In this document: piece by piece, positions 24,609 through 32,522 of the stretch | Layout: every line of letters starts with the position of its first letter | Position numbering within the stretch: position 1 is the stretch's first letter | Source of the DNA: Candidatus Hydrogenedens sp. | GTDB lineage: Bacteria > Hydrogenedentota > Hydrogenedentia > Hydrogenedentales > Hydrogenedentaceae | Length of the DNA stretch: 36,162 bases | Assembly (NCBI GenBank): GCA_035361075.1 | Contig: DAOSBX010000034.1 | Span: 1-36,162, forward strand | Direction of reading: 5' to 3' | Notes under the pieces: model-generated | The model's database searches: none | The model's input: only the letters and a program-made list of their open reading frames with translations | What the model was told of the DNA's origin: nothing | Translations under genes and position numbers: made by a program

Positions 24609-26066
24609 TTATCCTTTCTCTATCCTACGTATCTCTTCCAATTGTCTTTGTATTTTCATTTCTGCTTTTTGTGTTTCTATGACAGGGTCACAAATGGAAT
24701 GCAGGTAATCATCAAGTTCGCGGACAATAGAGGGGGTATTATTCATACTGTCTTTGACCAAATTGTTAAGTTCTTCTGGGTCTTCATCTAAATTGAATAG
24801 TTGATGAGGTGCATCTGAATTCCAAATAAACTTCCATCCTCCTTTACGAACCATAAAACTACTACCCCGCGTGCCGTGTCCATGATACTCTGCAAAAACG
24901 AATCGGTCTGGATTCTCTTTCTGTAATTTTTGTAAAGCGGTACCTTTCCAACTTTTAGGTCGTTGCCGTTTTGTAGCATGGAAGAACTCCGCTTGTGCAT
25001 CTAATGTGGTTATCGGTGTTCGGACACGTCGTCCCTCCTCAAAACCAGGACCACAGACAAGCAATGGCACACGAGCAGAATCCTCAAACATGGAGCATTT
25101 CCACCACATACCAAATTTTCCCAACATCTCTCCATGGTCAGATGTGTATATAAATACCGTATTCTTATTCAGTCCCGTTTGTTCCAGTATATCTAAAATT
25201 TTTCCTATCATCTCATCCACAAAACTAACACAACCATAGTATCCCTGTCTCAGTCTCAATACATCCTCCCCTTGAATCTGGTCTGTTTCAAAATGGTTTC
25301 GCAAATCAACCGCATAAGGATGTTGTGCAGAAGGTTGGTCAGGTCCATACTGTGGAACATCACCTTTCCCTTCATACATATCCCAAAACTTCGGCTCTGT
25401 AAAATGAGGAAAATGTGGTGCAACAACATTTACCCACAAAACAAACGGTTTATCTAATTGCGTCCCTTTCGTTTTCAACCAATCAACTGCAGTGTCCACC
25501 ATTAATCGGTCTCTTTGATGTGGATTTTTTTGTGCTCCCCAACCTTTTGCCCGTTCCTTCCCAGCCCCTTTGCGGATATGCAACGGCTTCCGCTGAATAG
25601 CAGTATCTCCTGGAGTCCCACGGTTCCAACCATAATAAACCTCACTAAATCCCATATTCTCGATTTTTCTGTACACATCTGCCTTACCGATATAGACTGT
25701 ATGTACTCCTTGTTTCGCCAGAATAGAACCATAGTTAGGGAAATCATCCAAAAATAACGTGCAATTACTATAGCATTGCGTCTCATGATTGTATAATCCA
25801 CTCATTACCGAACTTCGACTCGGAAGGCATAATGGCGACGGGCAGTATACATTCTCAAACACAACGCCACTTTTTGCCATTCGTTCCATGTTCGGAGTCT
25901 GCACAAAAGGATGACCATATACTGATGTATATCGTGGATTATGTTCATCCGACATCAACATGACTACATTATGTTCTTTATAGTCCGTTTCACAAAACGG
26001 GAGATTTGGCAATAACAAACCTGTCGTAATCGCACCCTGTAAAAATTCCCTTCGATTCATCGGCAT
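24609..26066 (-). CDS. Tat-exported sulfatase (alkaline phosphatase superfamily)
   Basis: The 485-residue enzyme hydrolyses sulfate esters, plausibly on sulfated glycans. A Tat-like signal (NRREFLQGAITTG) is followed by the metal-binding MSDEHNP (D40) and the formylglycine motif CLPSRSSVMSG. C80 in that motif must be oxidised by a formylglycine-generating enzyme or anaerobic sulfatase-maturing enzyme. Further sites are TSDHGEMLGKFGMWWK and a C-terminal WNSDAPHQLFNLDEDPEEL, typical of type I sulfatases. The start at 26066 has GTAAGGAG upstream (AAGGAG, about 8 nt). The frame extends to 26189 but would enter the divergent zinc-ribbon gene's start, so I reject the longer form. No maturase is encoded in the window. 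Confidence 0.92.
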   Translation of the reverse strand: MPMNRREFLQGAITTGLLLPNLPFCETDYKEHNVVMLMSDEHNPRYTSVYGHPFVQTPNMERMAKSGVVFENVYCPSPLCLPSRSSVMSGLYNHETQCYSNCTLFLDDFPNYGSILAKQGVHTVYIGKADVYRKIENMGFSEVYYGWNRGTPGDTAIQRKPLHIRKGAGKERAKGWGAQKNPHQRDRLMVDTAVDWLKTKGTQLDKPFVLWVNVVAPHFPHFTEPKFWDMYEGKGDVPQYGPDQPSAQHPYAVDLRNHFETDQIQGEDVLRLRQGYYGCVSFVDEMIGKILDILEQTGLNKNTVFIYTSDHGEMLGKFGMWWKCSMFEDSARVPLLVCGPGFEEGRRVRTPITTLDAQAEFFHATKRQRPKSWKGTALQKLQKENPDRFVFAEYHGHGTRGSSFMVRKGGWKFIWNSDAPHQLFNLDEDPEELNNLVKDSMNNTPSIVRELDDYLHSICDPVIETQKAEMKIQRQLEEIRRIEKG

Positions 26067-26162
26067 AATTATCTCCTTACAAAAAAAAACAAAAGTTACT
26101 ATTTTTATATACATTTTGCTATTATAATAAAAGCAACTAAAAAAGAAAAGCGAAAACTTTCT

Positions 26163-26546
26163 ATGTTTTGTCCTAACTGCAAAAAACAAATATTACTCAT
26201 TATGGAATATAATGACATAGAGATAGACTTTTGCCCAGAATGTTTAGGTGTTTGGCTCGACTCGGAAGAATTGCCATTGATATTAGGGGCTGATTTTGAT
26301 GAGCAAACTCTATTCACAACATCAATGACCAACGAAGTAAAGAAACTATGTCCCCGTTGTAGAACTAATATGCAAAAGGTATCCCTTCCCGAAAATAACC
26401 GCATAATTTATGATGTTTGTCCGAATCGACATGGGTTCTGGTTTGATCGAGGCGAACTTGAAATTCTTGTCCGAGACCTCCCCGAATTTCCAGGAACTCA
26501 CGTTTTCCTCCAATGGCTCACAGAAGTCTTTTCTTATAAAATGTAA
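26163..26546 (+). CDS. Small protein with two TFIIB-type zinc ribbons
   Basis: The 127-residue protein carries two zf-TFIIB-like modules. The first is complete (C3, C6, C24, C27 with GVWLDSEEL). The second has C63, C66 and C86, but the fourth position (89) is Arg, followed by H90, before GFWFDRGEL. It is probably soluble and cytoplasmic. Members of this family occur widely without a defined role. It is divergent from the sulfatase gene across 96 nt. A TATAAT at 26123-26128 lies 35 nt upstream of its start and could be its -10 box, but no good -35 box matches. The ribosome site is weak. Confidence 0.8.
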   Translation: MFCPNCKKQILLIMEYNDIEIDFCPECLGVWLDSEELPLILGADFDEQTLFTTSMTNEVKKLCPRCRTNMQKVSLPENNRIIYDVCPNRHGFWFDRGELEILVRDLPEFPGTHVFLQWLTEVFSYKM

Positions 26547-26756
26547 TCATCTATTCAATAAAACTTCCAATTTTCCAATTTATTTTATACCCACCTCTTA
26601 AATACAAATATAACAAAATTTAAAATAACAATAAGTTATAAAATAATTCCGATACTTTATTTTTGTATATTAACGTGCTGATAAAAAACTTTTTTTGGAA
26701 AGAAGGATGGAATTAAAAAAGATTAAATTACACACACTAAACTATCTAATTCATGG

Positions 26757-26832
26757 TCGGGGTGAGTGGATTTGAACCACCGGCCTCTTGGTCCCGAACC
26801 AAGCGCTCTAAACCGGACTGAGCTACACCCCG
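26757..26832 (-). tRNA. tRNA-Pro (anticodon CGG)
   Basis: On the minus strand the 7-bp acceptor (CGGGGTG with CACCCCG), D-arm (GCTC with GAGC), anticodon arm (CTTGG with CCAAG, loop TTCGGGA) and T-arm (GGTGG, loop TTCAAAT, CCACT) all fold. Loop positions 34-36 read CGG, decoding the proline codon CCG. The discriminator is A, and CCA is encoded directly after it (26754-26756 on the minus strand). It stands alone between the zinc-ribbon gene and the Gly-rich protein gene. Confidence 0.95.
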
Positions 26833-26897
26833 CAAGGAATTTAATAAAAAACCCTCCCTTTTACCCCTTCATATTTAATTTTTAATTCATAAACAGA

Positions 26898-27113
26898 TTA
26901 GTGATACTGTGCGACAGTAATATCTGCTCCACCTGCAGCGGAACCACCACCACTAAGTCCAGCAATTCCTCCGGTTCCGCCAGCACCACCAGCGAGACCT
27001 CTTACCTGTCTGATTTGAGTGGTCTGTTGTGTCGGTGTAGAACTGTCAGCAAATACTGCAAATGCACAAAGAGCTAACAGAACTACGAGTGTAAGGCTTA
27101 CTAACTTCTTCAC
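26898..27113 (-). CDS. Small secreted Gly/Ala-rich protein
   Basis: The 71-residue protein has a classic signal peptide (KKLVSLTLVVLLALCAFAVFADS), leaving a mature part of about 47 residues. After a Thr/Gln stretch (STPTQQTTQIRQ) come short Gly-Ala repeats (GGAGGTGG, AGLSGGGSAAGG), then ADITVAQYH at the C-terminus. The start is GTG, with a near-perfect AAGGAGG 6 nt upstream, implying strong translation. A good -10 box lies 37 nt upstream. Abundant small Gly-rich secreted proteins can be structural or adhesive, but I know no homologue and no modifying enzyme is adjacent. It follows the terminator of the larger minus-strand gene run. Confidence 0.75.
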   Translation of the reverse strand: MKKLVSLTLVVLLALCAFAVFADSSTPTQQTTQIRQVRGLAGGAGGTGGIAGLSGGGSAAGGADITVAQYH

Positions 27114-27149
27114 GTTTTGCCTCCTTATAATTGAGGTTTAGGTTATTTT

Positions 27150-27177
27150 ATTATACCTGCAACTATTAAATTCTAAA
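27150..27177 (-). promoter_or_regulatory. Candidate promoter of the Gly-rich protein gene
   Basis: Read on the minus strand, TTTAGA (27172-27177) and TATAAT (27150-27155) are 16 nt apart, with GCAGG directly before the -10 box. Transcription would begin near 27143, about 30 nt before the GTG start. The CAGGTATAAT string matches the one upstream of the dockerin cluster. Confidence 0.42.
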
Positions 27178-27228
27178 TATATATTACCATATTTAAACCT
27201 AAAAGTCAAGTCATTTAATCCTTTTTTG

Positions 27229-27279
27229 GAAAAAAAATTACCTTCGGGACATTTTTTCTTTTTGATAATGCCCCGAAGG
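27229..27279 (-). terminator. Rho-independent terminator of the 27.3-33.9 kb gene run
   Basis: CCTTCGGGacATT (27241-27253) pairs with AATGCCCCGAAGG (27267-27279), a 13-bp stem with one wobble, around a 13-nt loop. On the minus strand a run of about eight T residues follows (A-run at 27231-27238 on the plus strand). It lies 20 nt beyond the stop of the Gfo/Idh/MocA gene. It is the clearest intrinsic terminator in the window. Confidence 0.85.
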
Positions 27280-27298
27280 CGATAAAATGCGGGTTTTA

Positions 27299-28606
27299 TT
27301 AAGCAACAGGCTCGAAGCCTTCTCTATATTGTTCACGTTTAATTAACTTATTTGCTTCGTCATCTTTAAATTTTAATGTCTTTGGGTCAAATTCCAAGGA
27401 ACGACCAATACGATATGCAATGTTACCTAAATGACAATGGGCACATGAAATATGAGCATCATAAGGAGTTACTGGCAGGTCTTCTTCCTTACGAGAACGA
27501 ATAGCACGGAAGAATCTATCCCACTTATCTAAGTCTTCAGGTAAAGGTTCATTTACAGGAATAGGTTTATTCTTATAATCAAAAAAACCTTTTCTACGCA
27601 CATAATAACCTTCCGTGCCGAAGAAACTATTACCACAGTCTCCACCATCTGCTTCTTGGAAAGAGCCTAAATTGCGAACCTCAAATGTAACCATAGAACC
27701 GTCTTCGTAAGTGAACGATGTTGCCTGTGTATTTGGTGTTTGTCCGTCATCATCCCAACCATATCTTCCACCGGTGCTATATACTTTTATAGGCAATCCG
27801 CGATTATGTCCCCAGCAGGCTATATCCATTTCGTGCACACCTTGATTACCAATCTCACCATTTCCATATTCCCAGAACCAGTGCCAATCATAATGGACAT
27901 ATAAACCAGGTTTATCTTTGCGGTCTTTATTCTTCATAAATGGATGGTCGGGAGATGTACCTTGCCACAATGTCCAGTTCAAATAATCGGGAGGATTGCC
28001 AGGTTCACCATGACCTATGGCAAAACGATTCCCATTCTTGTACACATAACCACGAGAATGCATAATTTTGCCGATGAAACCTTTGTGAATTAGTGCTATA
28101 TCACGAATTAAAGTATTATCAGAACGGCTCTGTGTTCCGTGTTGGACAATGCGATTGTACTTTTTCGCCGCTTCTACTAATTGCGTTCCTTCCCAGATAT
28201 TATGGGACATCGGTTTCTCTACATATACATCTTTACCTGCTTTACATCCCGTAACCGCTATTAATGTATGAGTATGATTAGGTGTCGCAATAGTAATAGC
28301 ATGCACATTCGGGTCTTGGACTGCTTCACGAAAATCCTCGTAAGCCTTTGGAGTCTTGCCCTGTTTAGAGCCTACTGTTTTGACCATTCGCTCCAGAACC
28401 CTTTTATCGACATCACATAGAGCCACGATTTCTGCTTCATTCGATTTTTCTAAGATGTCTTTAATATGGCTTCCGCCTTGACCATTAAAGCCAATGGTGC
28501 AAATTCCGATGCGTTCATTTGCACCAAAGACCTTTCCCACAGCCATAGTTCCAGCAACCAACACTGCGGTGCTTTTCAAGAAACTTCGTCTTGTTAAAGA
28601 TTTCAT
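27299..28606 (-). CDS. Tat-exported Gfo/Idh/MocA family oxidoreductase (second copy)
   Basis: From the ATG at 28606 the protein is 435 residues. It has a Tat signal (TRRSFLKSTAVLVAG), a nucleotide-binding GFNGQGG (39-45), ATPNHTH (107-113) and EKP (130-132). A C-terminal oxidoreductase domain follows, with YDWHWFWEYGNGEIGNQG and the VHEMDIACWGHNRGLP stretch that is typical of the planctomycete-like branch. It should catalyse NAD(P)-dependent oxidation or reduction of a sugar or glycoside; the substrate is unknown. AAGGAG lies 8 nt before the ATG at 28606 and only 2 nt before the ATG at 28612, which favours 28606. It is the last gene before a strong terminator. It is clearly diverged from the copy at 6431-7711 and so probably has a different substrate. 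Confidence 0.92.
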   Translation of the reverse strand: MKSLTRRSFLKSTAVLVAGTMAVGKVFGANERIGICTIGFNGQGGSHIKDILEKSNEAEIVALCDVDKRVLERMVKTVGSKQGKTPKAYEDFREAVQDPNVHAITIATPNHTHTLIAVTGCKAGKDVYVEKPMSHNIWEGTQLVEAAKKYNRIVQHGTQSRSDNTLIRDIALIHKGFIGKIMHSRGYVYKNGNRFAIGHGEPGNPPDYLNWTLWQGTSPDHPFMKNKDRKDKPGLYVHYDWHWFWEYGNGEIGNQGVHEMDIACWGHNRGLPIKVYSTGGRYGWDDDGQTPNTQATSFTYEDGSMVTFEVRNLGSFQEADGGDCGNSFFGTEGYYVRRKGFFDYKNKPIPVNEPLPEDLDKWDRFFRAIRSRKEEDLPVTPYDAHISCAHCHLGNIAYRIGRSLEFDPKTLKFKDDEANKLIKREQYREGFEPVA

Positions 28607-28700
28607 AATCATTTCTCCTTATTGTTTTTGTTCAGAAAAGAAAGTGAATAGTTCATTATACTAAATAAGATGGACTATTTTCATTCAATCTGGTTTCACA

Positions 28701-31070
28701 TTATCGGGGTAACAATTGTAGAAATATTGTTTCACCACTGCCGAGTGAAAGCAGTAAGGTTTCACGTTCAAACCATTTTTGCTCAGGTTGAAACAGATTC
28801 TCAATATTCAGAAATTGATTAAATTGTAGTATACGGTCTCCAATACCTTTCGTGTGTATAATCAACGTATTTGTACCAACCAGTAGTGTATCTGGTGTCT
28901 CTGAACTACCTTCCGCAATGGCTATAGGTATCTCCAAAATAGAAAAAATTTCACGAAGTACAAGGTAATTTAATGCAGGTTCTGCATACAAGACCGAGAT
29001 CCATTTTTCATTAACAGTTTTCAACGCAATACTCGGCTTCCCATTTGCTTGATAACGAGCAATAATATCGGCATCCTCGTCATCGATATAAACCAGAGGT
29101 TCCACAATATCCATGTTTCCAAAAGTCTCATCCTTATTTAGCCATCGACCATCTAAATCCATCGTAGAACCTGCAGTTGTTTTCGCATCACAATTTTTAA
29201 TGCCAATTTGTGTAATATTGTGTACGGTTTCCAGTGTTTGTCCAGACATAGTCCAATAAGGCACATAATACCAGATTACAATAGCCTTATCTGATTCAAA
29301 TATTCTATGTAACGTTTCAATTTCTTTTTCCTGAGATGGAGAAAAACTAAAAATAAAGTAAATAAGTTTTTTGGGAATCCGTTCATCGAGCAAGTCCTGC
29401 ATTAAATAAAATTCAATAGGAAGACCTAATTTAAGCAGTTGGTCTCGCATATAGTTAACAGCATTTGAGTAAAACTCTATACCTTTAGGTGATAGAATAT
29501 CGACGAACCGTTCATCAATTATTACTGCTAACGGTTCCCATAGAATATTTTCAAATGGAGTAGGTATTGGTAATTCTGTTTGTAATTCATCTGTATTATA
29601 CTTACCAACCTGCAATTTCGGTAGTGGCTCCTCTTTCGGCGGTACTTCTGTCCCTGAAATATTCTTAATCGCTTTTTGCTGTAAGGCTAATTTGTTTTTA
29701 GTATCTTTCGCTAACGTTGTCTGCTTAACATATATTTGCATCATGTTTTTGAACAAATTCCATTGTTCAGCATCTGCAAGCCAACCTTTTCCCTCTGGGT
29801 CAGTCCAAATAAGTCCTGTGTTATGAACAAGGGCTATTCCTAAATTTCGTTTTTGAACTGCATAAATATTTTCACTTCGGACCCCCTTAATACGAGATAT
29901 TTTCCTTGTGGCTATATCCATAGACACACCCGTACGAGTATCATCAAGTAGTAATACCTCTTTCCCATGTAACAATAAGGTATTTATTGTTCCGCTGGGT
30001 CCACCAGATTCACCTATTCCACGATTTACATAAGTCACTGGCAAAACAAAACTATCAAGATCACTCTCAACTAAATTTCCCAATGCAAACTGTCCAGATG
30101 CTGGCTCTGATGTTTCCATATTAAAACCATAGGGTACACATATTTTTACTTTTAATTCTCCGAGAATTTGACGCAGTGTCATCGCACAAAAACCAATAGC
30201 ATCCGCAAGACTTTCATTAAAAAATCTGCGATAACTTATAGTAACAGCATTTTCGTTATAGGATAGAAAATTGCTGTTTGTTTCAGTTGATTTATGAAGG
30301 TTCTCCAAAACCCACGTTGGTTCTACCGTGTCTACTCCAAATACCGCTATTCTATCTTCAGAAGTTGTGTAACGGTTCTGTACCCATGTGCAAAAACTTT
30401 TTACGGCATACTCCGATTCATCAATACCTGGAGCTATCCATAGACGGTCTTTTAAAAAGCCAAGTATAAACCCACCAATATGTTTTCCAACCTGTGAAGA
30501 TTGTAGCCCATGAACTAAAAGGGCAAAACCTTCCTCTATAGATTTTTTCCATATCGGTGAATTAAAACATGCAAAAGGTTGTACTTCACCATTCACTACC
30601 ATATTTACAGAGGACTTCCCTTGATACCACTCCTCTGGTGGATTTAAATCTAAATAAACCCAATACTTTGCATCTGGAGCTATTTCATTTACACATTGCA
30701 AAACACGAAATAACTCTGGCAAGTCATCAGAACCTCGCCAAGGGAAAAGTGCATCGATTATCAGATTGGGGACACCTATATCCGTCGCATACTTAATTTC
30801 TTGCTGGGCAATGTCACTGCATGCGTCTCCACCAACATAAAGATAAAATGGCACGTCTTCATCTGCTCCATTTTCTTTATCAGACGGTTTATCAATCTTT
30901 TGGGACGAAGGAGGTGACGGCTTGGCTATTAGATTCTGGAGGGAGTATCTACCCACAATGGAACCTAACCACCACGAAAGGACAATAACAAGTAATATGA
31001 TTAAAAAGAGGATAAAATTCCTCCAAAACAAATTCGATAAAGAAGGAGGGATTTTCCATTTATTAGACAT
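28701..31070 (-). CDS. Membrane-anchored GH42-like glycosidase-like protein
   Basis: From the ATG at 31070 the protein is 789 residues. It has an N-terminal membrane anchor (about 16-38, FILFLIILLVIVLSWWLG) and a Pro/Ser/Lys-rich spacer. A TIM-barrel-like domain follows, with NPPEEWYQGKSS and ICVPYGFN. The C-terminal half contains a class I GATase-like trimerisation domain typical of GH42 relatives (LAVIIDERFVDIL, MQDLLDERIP and IVIWYYVPYW). A final beta-domain follows. GH42 enzymes are beta-galactosidases, but this protein is divergent and I cannot confirm both catalytic glutamates, so activity is uncertain. The start has AAGGAAAGG upstream; a longer frame to 31112 would overlap the glycosyltransferase stop and is unlikely. 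It lies 25 nt downstream of that gene. Confidence 0.65.
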   Translation of the reverse strand: MSNKWKIPPSLSNLFWRNFILFLIILLVIVLSWWLGSIVGRYSLQNLIAKPSPPSSQKIDKPSDKENGADEDVPFYLYVGGDACSDIAQQEIKYATDIGVPNLIIDALFPWRGSDDLPELFRVLQCVNEIAPDAKYWVYLDLNPPEEWYQGKSSVNMVVNGEVQPFACFNSPIWKKSIEEGFALLVHGLQSSQVGKHIGGFILGFLKDRLWIAPGIDESEYAVKSFCTWVQNRYTTSEDRIAVFGVDTVEPTWVLENLHKSTETNSNFLSYNENAVTISYRRFFNESLADAIGFCAMTLRQILGELKVKICVPYGFNMETSEPASGQFALGNLVESDLDSFVLPVTYVNRGIGESGGPSGTINTLLLHGKEVLLLDDTRTGVSMDIATRKISRIKGVRSENIYAVQKRNLGIALVHNTGLIWTDPEGKGWLADAEQWNLFKNMMQIYVKQTTLAKDTKNKLALQQKAIKNISGTEVPPKEEPLPKLQVGKYNTDELQTELPIPTPFENILWEPLAVIIDERFVDILSPKGIEFYSNAVNYMRDQLLKLGLPIEFYLMQDLLDERIPKKLIYFIFSFSPSQEKEIETLHRIFESDKAIVIWYYVPYWTMSGQTLETVHNITQIGIKNCDAKTTAGSTMDLDGRWLNKDETFGNMDIVEPLVYIDDEDADIIARYQANGKPSIALKTVNEKWISVLYAEPALNYLVLREIFSILEIPIAIAEGSSETPDTLLVGTNTLIIHTKGIGDRILQFNQFLNIENLFQPEQKWFERETLLLSLGSGETIFLQLLPR

Positions 31071-31095
31071 TATAAACCTTTCCTTCAAAACAAAA

Positions 31096-32427
31096 TTAAG
31101 TATTGAATTCAAACCATGCTCCTATATCATAAGGAGCGATGGAGTGTTGTTCCACTTCAAATATTTTATTCGCTTCAAATATAACCTTGCCTGCAGGCAA
31201 ATCAAGTATATACTTTTTAAATTGTGTAGTTTGTATATGTTCAATAACATTATCATTAAACCTTACTATTATATCAATATTGCCCATTGATGGCGATGGA
31301 TTACCACAGGAAAAAGATAGCATACCCCCTTTATGATAAATCGTTGCAAATTTGCTCATGGCTTGAAGTTCCCTACCACAGACCCTTTTAGGTTTATACC
31401 AACCTTCTACAGGCAACTCAATTTCTGGACAGAACAAAGGTTGTTTTCTAATTAATTTCCAAAATAAATCCTGTTGACGCCTTTGAAATATATGTTGATT
31501 TTCACGCCTCCATCTTTTCGCTTCGTAATAATATTTAATGGCTTCCTGCCATGCTTTCATATGCTTTATAATCCGCCAAAACTCCGATTTCCTTATAGAA
31601 TTTCCAATTGCTTTCAGTTCCCCAACACCTACCCAAAAAATAATTTCGGGTAAGCAACTTCTTGGAAACATTCGCTCCATAAGGTAAAATCGATTCCGTG
31701 TATTTAAAAAATATTTTTGCCGAATCTTATCAGGAGAACCTTCCCATGTTGCACTGAACTTATGGTGAATTACTGCATTCGGACATGTTAATATTCGGGA
31801 ACCTACGCTCCATATCCGCAGACACAAATCTAAGTCATCGAGGTAAATAGAATACTCTTCTGGTAAAAAGCCTGTCTTAAGTAATACCTCTGTTCTTAAC
31901 CACATAGCACCACCACAGATACCAACAACCTCCGTTATTTCGTCCCAACGTGGACTATCCACACGTCCTAAACCACGATCCCATGCGGAACCTATGATAG
32001 AACATTCTAATCCTATTGAATTTAATAACCATGGCTGATTATACAAAAGCATTTTAGGAGCCACCCCCCCAACATCAGGAGTGGCTTCAGCCATATCAAG
32101 CAAGTTTTCAATACAATTACGCTCAACCTTTACATCGTTATTCAAAAGGAAAATATATTTTGCCCCTTTCTCAATGGACTTCTTAATCCCATAATTATTT
32201 CCGCCTGACCATCCATAATTTTTATCCAAGCATTCCACAACGACACGTGGGTCGTGACAAAATCGATCCCGCACATAAGTAACTGATTCATCTGTGCTGG
32301 CATTATCTAAAAGAACAAACTCCACATCTTCACGTTGACACCCCTCCACAAGAGATGAAAAACATTCCTCCAAATGTTCCATCCCATTCCAGTTCAACAC
32401 TAAAATGCGTACTAAAGGGTTATCCAT
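31096..32427 (-). CDS. GT2 family glycosyltransferase with extra C-terminal beta-domain
   Basis: The 443-residue protein starts with the GT-A motif VRILVLNWNGMEHLEECF. It continues with LLDNAST (39-45), YGWSGGNNYG (71-80) and LLNNDVKVE (95-102), where NND replaces DXD. YSIYLDDLDLCLR and VIHHKFSATW follow, as in rhamnosyl/galactosyl transferases of the WbbL type. After about residue 310 comes an unusual beta-rich segment (IDIIVRFNDNVIEHI, YILDLPAGKVIFEA, YDIGAWFEF). It resembles the C-terminal beta-sandwich found on some polysaccharide GTs. It probably adds a sugar to a surface glycan. No clear ribosome site precedes the ATG at 32427. It lies 95 nt after the ceramidase-like gene and 25 nt before the GH42-like gene. 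Confidence 0.85.
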   Translation of the reverse strand: MDNPLVRILVLNWNGMEHLEECFSSLVEGCQREDVEFVLLDNASTDESVTYVRDRFCHDPRVVVECLDKNYGWSGGNNYGIKKSIEKGAKYIFLLNNDVKVERNCIENLLDMAEATPDVGGVAPKMLLYNQPWLLNSIGLECSIIGSAWDRGLGRVDSPRWDEITEVVGICGGAMWLRTEVLLKTGFLPEEYSIYLDDLDLCLRIWSVGSRILTCPNAVIHHKFSATWEGSPDKIRQKYFLNTRNRFYLMERMFPRSCLPEIIFWVGVGELKAIGNSIRKSEFWRIIKHMKAWQEAIKYYYEAKRWRRENQHIFQRRQQDLFWKLIRKQPLFCPEIELPVEGWYKPKRVCGRELQAMSKFATIYHKGGMLSFSCGNPSPSMGNIDIIVRFNDNVIEHIQTTQFKKYILDLPAGKVIFEANKIFEVEQHSIAPYDIGAWFEFNT

Positions 32428-32522
32428 ATTGTAGATGTTTATTATAAAGAGACATTGCCTCTATAAAAATTTTCACTGTTTATTCTTGACCATTTTAATA
32501 TTAGACGTCATATTTGTTTTAT

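Noticed and set aside
26067..26189. N-terminal extension of the sulfatase
   Set aside because: AAGGAG and a Tat signal start at 26066; the extension would overlap the divergent zinc-ribbon start.
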